Below are positions 1 through 7,768 of a stretch of DNA of 64,000 nucleotides, in pieces. The stretch is from Tardiphaga robiniae. Lineage in GTDB: Bacteria > Pseudomonadota > Alphaproteobacteria > Rhizobiales > Xanthobacteraceae. The number at the start of each line of letters is the position of its first letter. Position 1 is the stretch's first letter. The notes beneath the pieces are model-generated. The model was given only the letters and a program-made list of their open reading frames with translations. It searched no databases and was not told where the DNA came from. Both the position numbers and the translations under genes were made by a program. Where the stretch lies: the NCBI RefSeq assembly GCF_001618955.1, contig NZ_LVYV01000012.1, positions 372,001 through 436,000 of the forward strand, in the 5' to 3' direction.

Positions 1-259
1 CCACGATCGGCGCGGTCGAGTGCAGGTCGTCCCAGGCGCCGGCGCCGGGATGGTGCCCAAGCGCTGCGCGGTCCATCTCGAAGCGCTCCATCTTGTAGCC
101 GCGCGTTTTCATGGCGCGGAACATGAAGTCCTGCATCGTGTGTTCGTTGCCGCGGGTCGAGACGTGGCGCACCATGTCCTGGGTGAACTTGACCTGGGCG
201 TCGAAGCCCTTGTCGACGGCGGCGATGATCTTGTCGCGGAGTGCGGGATTGAGAGCCAT
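1..259 (-). CDS. M20-family deacylase/peptidase, N-terminal part (truncated by window edge)
   Basis: The first 86 codons of a gene that runs off the left edge of the window. It begins MALNPALRDK and contains the stretch VKFTQDMVRHVSTRGNEHT, which resembles the N-terminal region of ArgE/DapE-type M20 metallohydrolases, where an amino-terminal helix is followed by a segment that selects the substrate. The zinc-binding residues lie beyond the edge, so function rests on overall resemblance only. The ATG is preceded by an AGGAAAAA-like purine run. The gabT-type gene starts upstream on the same strand and ends 28 bp before this start, so the two are probably one transcription unit. A deacylase next to a deacetylase-like gene and an aminotransferase fits degradation of an N-acylated amine or amino acid. 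The family call is tentative. Confidence 0.6.
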   Translation of the reverse strand, partial: MALNPALRDKIIAAVDKGFDAQVKFTQDMVRHVSTRGNEHTMQDFMFRAMKTRGYKMERFEMDRAALGHHPGAGAWDDLHSTAPIV

Positions 260-287
260 GTTGTTTTTCCTTTTCTTGTGAGTGGGC

Positions 288-1565
288 TCAGGCGGTCAGC
301 GCGCGTTCGAGCTTTTCCATGCCTTCGTCGAGGATTTCGTCCTGGGCGGTCAGCGGCACGAGGACGCGGATGGTGTTGAAATTGACGCCGCAGGACAGCA
401 GGATCAGCCCTTCTTCGGTGGCCTTCTGCGTCACCTTCTTGGTCAGTTCCGCGTCCGGCGTGTCCGAGCCGCGCTCCTTGACGATGTCGAAGGCGATCAT
501 GGCGCCGACATTGCGGATCGAGGCGATCGGCACGAGATCGTTACGCTGCTGCATCTTCTTCAGACGCGTGGTGATGCGCTCGCCGATATGGTTGGCGCGC
601 TCCACCAGCTTCTCCTTCTCGAACACATCGAGCACGGCCAGGGCTGCGGCCACGGCCAGCGGATTGCCGGCATAGGTGCCGCCGAGGCCGCCCGGATCGG
701 CGGCGTCCATGATCTTCGCCTTGCCGATTACGCCCGACAGCGGGAAGCCGCCGGCGAGGCTCTTCGCCACGGTGATGAGGTCGGGCTTCACGTCATAATG
801 TTCCATCGCGAACATCTTGCCGGTGCGGCCGTAACCGGTTTGCACCTCGTCGGCGATGAAGACGATTCCGTTCTCGTCACAGATCTTGCGCAGCGCGCGC
901 ATCAGTTCCGGTGGCGCCTGGTGGAAGCCGCCTTCGCCCTGGACGGGCTCGATGATGATGGCGGCAACGCGGGCCGGATCGATATCGGCCTTGAACAAGA
1001 AGCTGAGATACTTCAGCGATTCCTCAACCGTGACGTCGAGTGGCGCGGCCGGGAACGGTACGTGCCAGACTTCCGGCATGGCTCCGCCGAAACCCTTCTT
1101 GTAGGGGAACACCTTCCCGGTCATGGTCATGGTCATATGAGTGCGGCCATGGAAGCCGCCCGTGAAGGCGATCACGCCGGCGCGGCCTGTCGAGGCACGC
1201 GCGATCTTGATGGCGTTCTCGGTCGCTTCCGCGCCGGTGGTGAAGAAAGCGGTCTTGGCGGCGCCGTCGATCGGGGCCAGCTTGTTGAGGCGTTCGGCCA
1301 GCGTCACATAGGGCTCATACAGCAGCACCTGGAAACAGGTGTGCGTGAAACGCTCCATCTGCTCGCGCACGGCAGCCATGATGGTCGGATGGCAGTGGCC
1401 GGTGTTGAGCACGGCGATGCCGCCGGCGAAGTCGACATAACGCTTGCCTTCGACGTCCCAGACTTCGGCATTCAGCGCGCGCTGCGCCGAGATCGGGGTG
1501 GAGTGGCCGATGCCGCGGGGAACGGCGGCTTCGCGGCGTGCGAAGATTTCTGCATTGGTCGACAT
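288..1565 (-). CDS. gabT: 4-aminobutyrate aminotransferase-like class III PLP aminotransferase
   Basis: This 425-residue protein is full length for class III (omega) aminotransferases such as GabT, which convert 4-aminobutyrate and 2-oxoglutarate to succinate semialdehyde and glutamate. Visible landmarks are the N-terminal FAGGIAVLNTGHCHP segment, FTTGAEATENAIK in the cofactor-binding region, FIADEVQTGYGRTG holding the PLP-contacting aspartate, and VAKSLAGGFPLSG with the Schiff-base lysine. The start MSTNAEIFARR is typical of proteobacterial GabT. It lies 47 bp downstream of the deacetylase gene on the same strand. Together with that gene it could take acetylated polyamines or their GABA products towards succinate. 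The exact omega-amino substrate cannot be read from sequence, because relatives act on 5-aminovalerate or beta-alanine. Confidence 0.88.
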   Translation of the reverse strand: MSTNAEIFARREAAVPRGIGHSTPISAQRALNAEVWDVEGKRYVDFAGGIAVLNTGHCHPTIMAAVREQMERFTHTCFQVLLYEPYVTLAERLNKLAPIDGAAKTAFFTTGAEATENAIKIARASTGRAGVIAFTGGFHGRTHMTMTMTGKVFPYKKGFGGAMPEVWHVPFPAAPLDVTVEESLKYLSFLFKADIDPARVAAIIIEPVQGEGGFHQAPPELMRALRKICDENGIVFIADEVQTGYGRTGKMFAMEHYDVKPDLITVAKSLAGGFPLSGVIGKAKIMDAADPGGLGGTYAGNPLAVAAALAVLDVFEKEKLVERANHIGERITTRLKKMQQRNDLVPIASIRNVGAMIAFDIVKERGSDTPDAELTKKVTQKATEEGLILLSCGVNFNTIRVLVPLTAQDEILDEGMEKLERALTA

Positions 1566-1612
1566 AACGTGTCCTTCGAGTTTGATCGCGTTTCGTATTG
1601 TTGGTGGTTTGG

Positions 1613-2638
1613 TCAGCGCACGGCTTCGAAACCGGCGAGGGTCGAGGTGAGGTTGGCGCTCAGAATGTCGGAGAGATATCCGCCTTCCTGAACGAGCACC
1701 GTGGGCAGGCCCATGCGCGCCACGGCTTCGCCGATGCGCTTGAAGCCTGGGGTGGTGACCTTGAGTGCGGCCAGCGGATCGTGCTCGGATGCATCAAGGC
1801 CGAGCGCGAGAACAAGGGCGGTCGGCGCGAACGACTTGATGGTCTTCTCGGCAACGGCGAGCGCGTCGATGAAGCCGTCATCGCCGGTTCCGAGCGTAAG
1901 CGGGAGATTGAGATTGGTGCCAAGGCCATTGCCTTCGCCCTTCTCATGGGCATAGCCCCAGACGAAGGGGTAATAGCCGACGGGATCGGCATGGATCGAC
2001 ACCGTCAGCACGTCCGGACGCGCATAGAAGATGCCCTGGGTGCCGTTGCCATGATGCACGTCGACATCGAGGATCGCGACGCGCTCATGCTTCGTGCGCA
2101 GATGCTCGGCGGCGATGGCCGAATTGTTCATGAAGCAGAAGCCGCCGGCCATGTCGCGATAGGCGTGATGGCCGGGCGGGCGGCAGAGTGCATAGACGGC
2201 ATCCTCGCCGTCCATCACCATCTGTGCGGCGGTGACAGCGACGTCGGTGGAGGCGCATGCGCCGGCCCAGGTGCCCGGGCCGATCGGCGCTGCGGTATCG
2301 GCGGTGTGCCAGCCGAGCTTGCCGGTGATGTGGGTCGGATAGCTGCCCGCCACGCGGTTCGGGTGGATATTGGCGATCATTTCCGGGCCGTAGTCCGGAA
2401 GCTTGATCCATTCTTCCCAGGCGCCTTCGAGGAAGCGCAGATATTCCGGCGAGTGCACGCGGGCGCGTGGACCCTGGCCGAATTCGGTCGGCGCGATGAT
2501 CGTGTGTTTTCCGTCGGCGAGGCCCTTCAGCAGGCGCTCGGCGCGCTCCGGCTGTTCGGTGGTTTTACGGACCTGACCGCGCACAAGGAAGAACTGCGGA
2601 TCATGGCTCTTGTGCTTGTCGGAATACACTGCCTTCAC
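1613..2638 (-). CDS. Histone-deacetylase-family acetylpolyamine amidohydrolase
   Basis: A 341-residue zinc hydrolase of the arginase/deacetylase fold. The family signatures are visible in order: CRPPGHHAYRDMAGGFCFMN with the tandem active-site histidines, ILDVDVHHGNGTQ with the zinc-binding Asp and His, LGLDASEHDPLA with the second zinc aspartate, and EGGY with the transition-state tyrosine. The N-terminus (MKAVYSDKHKSHDPQFFLVRG) and the length match bacterial acetylpolyamine amidohydrolases (AphA-like), which remove the acetyl group from acetylputrescine or related amines in the cytoplasm. Its ATG overlaps the stop of the GntR regulator gene by 4 bp, so the two are translationally coupled. 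An aminotransferase follows. Substrate is inferred from the family; acetoin-utilisation or other deacetylase roles are less likely. Confidence 0.85.
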   Translation of the reverse strand: MKAVYSDKHKSHDPQFFLVRGQVRKTTEQPERAERLLKGLADGKHTIIAPTEFGQGPRARVHSPEYLRFLEGAWEEWIKLPDYGPEMIANIHPNRVAGSYPTHITGKLGWHTADTAAPIGPGTWAGACASTDVAVTAAQMVMDGEDAVYALCRPPGHHAYRDMAGGFCFMNNSAIAAEHLRTKHERVAILDVDVHHGNGTQGIFYARPDVLTVSIHADPVGYYPFVWGYAHEKGEGNGLGTNLNLPLTLGTGDDGFIDALAVAEKTIKSFAPTALVLALGLDASEHDPLAALKVTTPGFKRIGEAVARMGLPTVLVQEGGYLSDILSANLTSTLAGFEAVR

Positions 2639-3342
2639 GGGGCGGCTCCATTCGTTGAGGAGGGAAGTTCGCGGACGAGTTTGCCGACTTCGCGCCAGGC
2701 GGCGCCGATGTGATAGTCGATCCGCGCGGTGATGATATCGGGATGGCCTTGTTCGAGCACTTCGAGCAGCGCTTCATGGGTCTGCGCAATACGATGCGGA
2801 TCGTCATAGAGCCGGCCGATCAGCCCGATCGTCATCCGCAGCTCCGAAGCGAGATCGTCGAACAATCGCAACAGGCGCTTGCTGCCGGCGATTTCGCAGA
2901 TCATGCGGTGAAATTTGTAGTCTTCCTCGATCTGTCGCGCATGATCGTCGATCGCCGCCGTCTCATGCATGACGTCGATCTGCCGGCGCAGCATGTCGCG
3001 ATTGGCAGGCGTCATGTTCTTGGAGGCGAGCACGCCGGCATGACATTCGACGCAAATGCGCAGGTCGTAGATCTCGTCGATATCCGTCGCTTCGAGCTTG
3101 CGGACGAAGAAGCCGCGGCGCGGATGCGAGACCAGCAGGCCTTGCTGCTCGAGCAACCGTGCAGCTTCACGGACAGGGGCGCGGCTGACGCCGAGTTCGC
3201 GGGCGATGCCGGCTTCGACGACTTTGGCGCCGGGCAGCAGCTGCCCCTTGATGATGGCCTGGGTCAGGATGCGTGCGACCTGCCCGACAAGATCGGTGTC
3301 GGCGAGGGCGGTCAGACCAACTGGAGGAGTAATCAAACGCAT
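2635..3342 (-). CDS. GntR/FadR-type transcriptional regulator (FCD domain)
   Basis: A 235-residue regulator with an N-terminal winged helix-turn-helix (about residues 10-75; ELGVSRAPVREAARLLEQQGL is the recognition region) and a C-terminal all-helical FCD ligand domain. The FCD domain shows the usual Asp/Arg/His positions (DEIYDLRICVE, HRMICEIAGSKRL, THEALLEVLEQG). The start is placed at the ATG at 3342. A longer frame reaches 3480 but would overlap the start of the divergent aldolase gene. It heads the deacetylase-gabT-peptidase transcription unit and is divergent from the aldolase/ABC importer unit, so it probably represses one or both in response to the substrate. Two palindromes of GntR type (TGTACA, TGTCGACA) lie just upstream. 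Confidence 0.88.
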   Translation of the reverse strand: MRLITPPVGLTALADTDLVGQVARILTQAIIKGQLLPGAKVVEAGIARELGVSRAPVREAARLLEQQGLLVSHPRRGFFVRKLEATDIDEIYDLRICVECHAGVLASKNMTPANRDMLRRQIDVMHETAAIDDHARQIEEDYKFHRMICEIAGSKRLLRLFDDLASELRMTIGLIGRLYDDPHRIAQTHEALLEVLEQGHPDIITARIDYHIGAAWREVGKLVRELPSSTNGAAP

Positions 3343-3363
3343 GCGGGGACCCGTTTCTTCCCC

Positions 3364-3393
3364 TGTACAAGAATTAATCGTCGATTGTCGACA
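3364..3393. promoter_or_regulatory. Candidate GntR operator pair in divergent intergenic region
   Basis: Two short palindromes of the tGT..ACa form used by FadR/GntR proteins lie between the regulator gene and the divergent aldolase gene: TGTACA at 3364-3369 and TGTCGACA at 3386-3393, 22 bp apart start to start. The position suits autoregulation and control of the divergent unit. Assignment is by pattern only. Confidence 0.4.
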
Positions 3394-3464
3394 GTTTAAT
3401 CTTGCGAGCTGCCATGCGATTGTGTTTCCTGCCCGCACCTTAAAAAAAGCCGGGAACCGCGCCT

Positions 3465-4244
3465 GTGAATATGCATGCAAACATTACGCCGACCCTCGAT
3501 GCCGCCAAGCAGGTCCGTGTTGACCTCGCCGCGGCCTATCGCCTGATCCATCGCCTCGGCCTCGATGACAGCATTTACACGCATATTTCGGTGCGCGTCC
3601 CCGGTACGCAGGACCGCTTCCTGATCAATCCCTATGGCATGCGCTTCGAGGAAGTGACGGCAGGCAACCTCGTCACCGTCGACGTCGACGGTAAAGTTGT
3701 CGACGATCCGCTCGGTCTCGGCATCAATCCGGCCGGCTTCACCATTCACAGTGCCGTTCACGCTGCCCGCCACGATGCGCAGTGCGTGCTGCATACACAT
3801 ACCGTTGCCGGCGTCGCCGTGTCGTGCCTGAAGGATGGTCTTCAGCCGCTGAACCAGTGGTCGATGCAGTTCACCGACCGTATCGCCTATCATGACTTCG
3901 AAGGCATCGCGCTGGACCTGTCCGAGCGTGAGCGTCTGGTGGCCGATCTCGGTGACAAGATGGTGCTGATCCTGCGCAATCACGGCCTGCTCACCTGCGG
4001 CCGCTCGGTTGGCGAGGCCTTCAAGCTGATGTTCAACATGGAGCGCTCCTGCCGCGCGCAGCTCGCGATTCTTTCAACCGGCGCAGAAGTCATTCGCCCG
4101 TCCCACGCCATTGCCGCACACACCGCCGGCCAGTATGACCGCGGTTACGACAAGGTGCACGGCACCGAAGGCGGCAAGCCGGACAGCGAGTGGGAGGCCT
4201 TCAAGCGCATGCTCGAGCGCACGGACGCCGATTACAAGAATTGA
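3465..4244 (+). CDS. Class II aldolase/adducin family protein
   Basis: A 259-residue protein of the class II aldolase/adducin fold. Zinc ligands are visible as HTHTVAGVAVS (two histidines) and LRNHGLLTCG (third histidine). The N-terminal LDDSIYTHISVRVPG and INPYGMRFEEV segments fit the family. Members are zinc-dependent aldolases such as fuculose-phosphate aldolase or decarboxylases. This branch, which is close to adducin-like proteins in proteobacterial catabolic clusters, has no settled substrate. The frame opens with GTG at 3465 or ATG at 3471; the two differ by two residues and sequence does not decide. It is divergent from the GntR regulator gene and 66 bp ahead of the ABC importer binding-protein gene, so it probably belongs to that regulon. 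Confidence 0.82.
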   Translation: MNMHANITPTLDAAKQVRVDLAAAYRLIHRLGLDDSIYTHISVRVPGTQDRFLINPYGMRFEEVTAGNLVTVDVDGKVVDDPLGLGINPAGFTIHSAVHAARHDAQCVLHTHTVAGVAVSCLKDGLQPLNQWSMQFTDRIAYHDFEGIALDLSERERLVADLGDKMVLILRNHGLLTCGRSVGEAFKLMFNMERSCRAQLAILSTGAEVIRPSHAIAAHTAGQYDRGYDKVHGTEGGKPDSEWEAFKRMLERTDADYKN

Positions 4245-4310
4245 TCCGACTTCCGCTACACATCGTCAACTGATCTGGGTTACGTGCCAGCCGGCACTAA
4301 GGGGAAAGAT

Positions 4311-5876
4311 ATGTTGAAGAAATTTGTATTGGCTTTGGCACTGGCCAGCGTGAGCCCGCTCGTCTTCACGAGCACGATGGCGCTCGCGCAGGAGCCGAAG
4401 ATGGGCGGCACCATCAATGCGGTGATCCAGCCAGAGCCGCCGGGCCTGATGCTGGCGCTCGTCCAGAACGGCCCGACCCAGATGGTCTCGGGCAACATCT
4501 ATGAAGGCCTGCTGCGCTACAGCAAGACACTGGAGCCGCAGCCGGGTCTCGCCGAGAGCTGGACCATCAGCCCGGATGCCAAGACCTACACGTTCAAGCT
4601 CAAACAGGGTGTGACCTGGCACGACGGCAAGCCGTTCACGGCGGCTGACGTGCTGTTCTCCATCGAGACGCTCAAGATCACTCACGCGCGTGCGCGCAAC
4701 AACCTCGTGCAGCTCGACAAGGTCGAAGCGCCCGACGATTACACCGTCGTCTTCACGCTGAAGCAGCCCTTTGGCCCCTTCATCGGCATCTTCGAAGTCG
4801 GCTCGATGCCGATCATCCCGAAGCACATCTATGAGGGCAGCGACGTCAAGACCAATCCGGCGAACAACACGCCGATCGGTACTGGCCCGTTCATGTTCAA
4901 GGAATGGAAGAAGGGCTCGTTCATCCAGCTGGTGAAGAACCCGAACTACCACGTCAAGGGCAAGCCCTATATCGACGGCATTTACTGGCAGATCATTCCG
5001 GACGCCGCTGCGCGTTCGGTGGCCTACGAGACCGGCAAGGTCGATGTGCTGCCCGGCGGTTCGATCGAGAACTTCGACGTGCCGCGCGTCAGCAAGCTGC
5101 CGAATACCTGCGTCACAGGCGATGGCTGGGAGTTCTTCTCGCCGATGGCCTGGATGTGGCTCAACAACCGCACCCCCGTGCTCGCCAACAAGAAGGTGCG
5201 TCAGGCGATCATGTACGCGGTGGATCGCGAATTCGCGCGCGACGTGATCTGGAACGGTCTCGGAAAAGTCGCTACCGGCCCGTCCTCGTCGGCGATCAAG
5301 TTCTACACCGACAACGTGCAGAAGTACCCGTACGATCCGGCTAAGGCCAAGGCCTTGCTGAAGGAAGCCGGCTACAAGGGCGAGAAGGTCCGCCTGATGC
5401 CGCTGCCTTACGGCGAAACCTGGTCGCGCTGGGGTGAAGCTGTGAAGCAGAACCTCGTCGACGTCGGCATGAATATCGAGACCATCGCCACCGACGTGCC
5501 CGGCTCCAACCAGAAGAACAGCGAATGGGATTACGATATCTCGTTCACCTATCTGTATCAGTATGGTGATCCGGCTCTCGGTGTCGGCCGCAACTACGTG
5601 ACGAGCGCAATCGCCAAGGGCCAGCTCTTCAACAACCTCGAGGGATACTCCAATCCTGAGGTAGACAAGCTGTTCGAAGAAGGCGCTGTCGCGACGCCGG
5701 ATTCGAAGCGCCAGGAAATCTACGAGAAGGTCCAGAAGATTCTCGTCGAGGATGTGCCTGTCGCCTGGCAGCTTGAACTGCAGTTCCCGACCATCACGAA
5801 CTGCAAGATCAAGAACCTGATCACGACCGGTATCGGCGTCAATGACGGCTTCCGCGACGCCTGGATCGACAAGTAA
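4311..5876 (+). CDS. Periplasmic binding protein of a family 5 peptide/opine-type ABC importer
   Basis: A 521-residue extracytoplasmic solute-binding protein of family 5 (DppA/OppA/NikA fold). A Sec signal peptide (MLKKFVLALALAS...STMALAQ) is cleaved near residue 26. Family landmarks include NIYEGLLRYSKTLEPQPGLAESW near the N-terminus, FKLKQGVTWHDGKPFTAADV, and the later GTGPFMFKEWKKGS. The start at 4311 is chosen because AAGGGGAAAG lies just upstream; an upstream in-frame codon at 4284 would spoil the signal peptide. It is the first gene of the importer, followed by a terminator-like hairpin and then two permease genes and a fused ATPase gene. Substrates of the family range from peptides to opines, glutathione and nickel. 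The neighbouring amine-catabolic genes favour a small nitrogenous compound here. Confidence 0.9.
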   Translation: MLKKFVLALALASVSPLVFTSTMALAQEPKMGGTINAVIQPEPPGLMLALVQNGPTQMVSGNIYEGLLRYSKTLEPQPGLAESWTISPDAKTYTFKLKQGVTWHDGKPFTAADVLFSIETLKITHARARNNLVQLDKVEAPDDYTVVFTLKQPFGPFIGIFEVGSMPIIPKHIYEGSDVKTNPANNTPIGTGPFMFKEWKKGSFIQLVKNPNYHVKGKPYIDGIYWQIIPDAAARSVAYETGKVDVLPGGSIENFDVPRVSKLPNTCVTGDGWEFFSPMAWMWLNNRTPVLANKKVRQAIMYAVDREFARDVIWNGLGKVATGPSSSAIKFYTDNVQKYPYDPAKAKALLKEAGYKGEKVRLMPLPYGETWSRWGEAVKQNLVDVGMNIETIATDVPGSNQKNSEWDYDISFTYLYQYGDPALGVGRNYVTSAIAKGQLFNNLEGYSNPEVDKLFEEGAVATPDSKRQEIYEKVQKILVEDVPVAWQLELQFPTITNCKIKNLITTGIGVNDGFRDAWIDK

Positions 5877-5891
5877 GCTTTCAGCCTGATG

Positions 5892-5928
5892 CCCGTGACG
5901 ATCCCTGCGATCGTCACGGGTTTTCTTT
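5892..5928 (+). terminator. Intrinsic terminator/attenuator between binding-protein and permease genes
   Basis: An 11-bp perfect stem (CCCGTGACGAT at 5892-5902 pairing with 5910-5920) with a 7-nt loop is followed by TTTTCTTT. It sits 16 bp after the binding-protein stop and 33 bp before the permease start. In ABC importer operons such hairpins commonly leave the binding protein in excess over the membrane parts through partial termination or 3'-end protection. Confidence 0.8.
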
Positions 5929-5960
5929 GTGTACTCTGACCTGAATGCGATGGACCTCTG

Positions 5961-6932
5961 ATGCTGTCATTCGTTGCCCAGAGGATCGTGAAGGGCGTGT
6001 TCGTCCTGCTTGCGATCATCGTGATGAACTTCTTCCTGATCCGCCTTGCGCCCGGCGATCCCGCATCGGTGATGGCCGGCGAGGCCGGCGCCAGCGATGC
6101 GCAATTTGTCCAGCAGCTGCGCGAAAAGTTCTCACTGGACAAGCCGCTGCCGGAGCAGCTGTTCATTTACGTGAAGGGTGTCGTCACCCTCGATCTCGGT
6201 TTCTCGTTCCGCCAGCAGATGCCGGTCGCGAAGCTGATCGCCGAGCGTCTGCCGGCAACGCTGCTGCTGACGCTGACGGCGTTCGGGATATCGCTGTTAC
6301 TCGGCATCACCTTCGGCACGCTGGCGGCAAGATTTGCGGGGACATGGGCGGACACTGCTATCACTGTCTCGGCGCTGCTGTTCTATGCCACGCCGATCTT
6401 CTGGGTCGCGCTGATGTCGATCCTGCTGTTCTCGGTCTATCTCGGCTGGCTGCCGAGCTTCGGCTACGAGACTATCGGCGCGAACTACACCGGGTTTGCG
6501 CATGTCAAGGACGTCGCCCTGCATCTGGTGATGCCGGCCATGACCATCGGCCTGTTCTTCATGGCGACCTATACGCGCATGACGCGCGCCTCGATGCTCG
6601 AGGTCAAGCGGCTCGATTTCGTCAAGACGGCCCGCGCCAAGGGCCTGCGCGACAGTATCATCCAGCGCCGTCACGTGCTGCGCAACGCGCTGCTGCCGGT
6701 GGTCACGCTGGCCGGCGTCCACTCCGGTACGCTGGTTGGGGGCGCCGTGCTCACCGAGACGGTGTTTGCATGGCCCGGCATCGGCCGGTTGCTCTATGAG
6801 GCACTCTTGCAACGCGATTATAACCTTCTGCTCGGCGTCTTCGTGGTCTGCTCGGCGATGGTCCTGATCTTCAACCTCGTCACCGACCTCGTTTATCGGC
6901 TGGTCGATCCACGCATCGAGTTTGCATCATGA
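5961..6932 (+). CDS. ABC importer permease, DppB type
   Basis: A 323-residue inner-membrane permease of the peptide/nickel DppB-OppB class. It has an N-terminal membrane segment (FVLLAIIVMNFFLIRLAPGDPA, in which the RLAPGDP motif is characteristic) and five further hydrophobic segments. The cytoplasmic coupling loop holds the EAA motif (VKTARAKGLRDSIIQRRHVLRNALLP), and the protein ends DPRIEF. It pairs with the DppC-type permease whose start overlaps its stop by 4 bp (6929-6932), showing tight translational coupling. It forms half of the membrane channel of the importer encoded between 4.3 and 9.4 kb. No strong ribosome-binding site is seen before the ATG. Confidence 0.92.
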   Translation: MLSFVAQRIVKGVFVLLAIIVMNFFLIRLAPGDPASVMAGEAGASDAQFVQQLREKFSLDKPLPEQLFIYVKGVVTLDLGFSFRQQMPVAKLIAERLPATLLLTLTAFGISLLLGITFGTLAARFAGTWADTAITVSALLFYATPIFWVALMSILLFSVYLGWLPSFGYETIGANYTGFAHVKDVALHLVMPAMTIGLFFMATYTRMTRASMLEVKRLDFVKTARAKGLRDSIIQRRHVLRNALLPVVTLAGVHSGTLVGGAVLTETVFAWPGIGRLLYEALLQRDYNLLLGVFVVCSAMVLIFNLVTDLVYRLVDPRIEFAS

Positions 6933-7768
6933 AGAAGTTCTGGAAATTGATGCTGCGCAATCCCGGCGGCCTTATCGGTCTGATCATCATCACGATTGCG
7001 ATCTTCATCGCGCTGTTCGGGCAGATGATCTTTCCGACCTCGCCCTGGCGGATGGTGCAGCGGCCGTTCCTGCCGCCCTTCACCAATCCCATGGTGACCC
7101 TCGGCACCGATGCGCTGGGCCGCGACGTTTTCGCCGGCCTGATCTACGGCGCACGCGTTTCGTTGCTCGTCGGTCTCGTCTCGACCACGGTGGCGCTGAC
7201 CATTGGTGTGCCGCTCGGCGCCATCGCCGGCTATTTCGGCGGCAAGGTCGATGACGCCCTGATGCGCTTCACCGAGTTCTTCCAGACCATTCCGAGCTTC
7301 CCGCTGGCCATTGTGCTGGTGGCGATCCTGCAGCCGTCGATCTATTCCATCGTCGGTTCCATCGCCATCGTCTCGTGGCCGCCGGTGGCGCGTCTGGTGC
7401 GCGGCGAGGTGCTGTCGCTGCGTACACGCGAATATGTTCAGGCCGCCATCGTGACCGGCCAGAGCAATACCTGGATCATCTCGCGCGAGATTCTGCCAAA
7501 CGCACTGTCGCCGGTGATCGTGCTGGCGTCGCTGATGGTGGCCAATGCGATCCTGCTGGAGTCCTCGCTGTCGTTCCTCGGCCTTGGCGATCCCAACCTG
7601 ATGTCCTGGGGCTATATGGTCGGCGCGGGCCGGACGGTGATCCGTCAGGCCTGGTGGATCACGGTCTTCCCCGGCGTCGCCATCCTGATCTCGGTGCTCG
7701 GCATGAACCTGATCGGTGAAGGCCTCAACGACGCGCTCAATCCGCGCCTGGCGAAGGATAGCCGCTGA
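6929..7768 (+). CDS. ABC importer permease, DppC type
   Basis: A 279-residue inner-membrane permease of the DppC-OppC class. An N-terminal hydrophobic segment (GLIGLIIITIAIFIALFG) is followed by the hallmark HPLGTD-like stretch, here TLGTDALGRDVFAGLIYGARVSL. The EAA coupling loop reads VQAAIVTGQSNTWIISREILPNALSP. The C-terminal LNDALNPRL is typical. It overlaps the preceding permease gene by 4 bp, and its TGA stop overlaps the ATG of the ATPase gene by one base, so these genes form a coupled operon. It forms the second half of the transmembrane channel. Confidence 0.92.
   Translation: MKKFWKLMLRNPGGLIGLIIITIAIFIALFGQMIFPTSPWRMVQRPFLPPFTNPMVTLGTDALGRDVFAGLIYGARVSLLVGLVSTTVALTIGVPLGAIAGYFGGKVDDALMRFTEFFQTIPSFPLAIVLVAILQPSIYSIVGSIAIVSWPPVARLVRGEVLSLRTREYVQAAIVTGQSNTWIISREILPNALSPVIVLASLMVANAILLESSLSFLGLGDPNLMSWGYMVGAGRTVIRQAWWITVFPGVAILISVLGMNLIGEGLNDALNPRLAKDSR

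Noticed and set aside
282-1691. A 469-codon open frame on the plus strand
   Set aside because: It lies opposite gabT, is rich in Arg/His/Gly in the manner of antisense frames in GC-rich DNA, and shows no family features.
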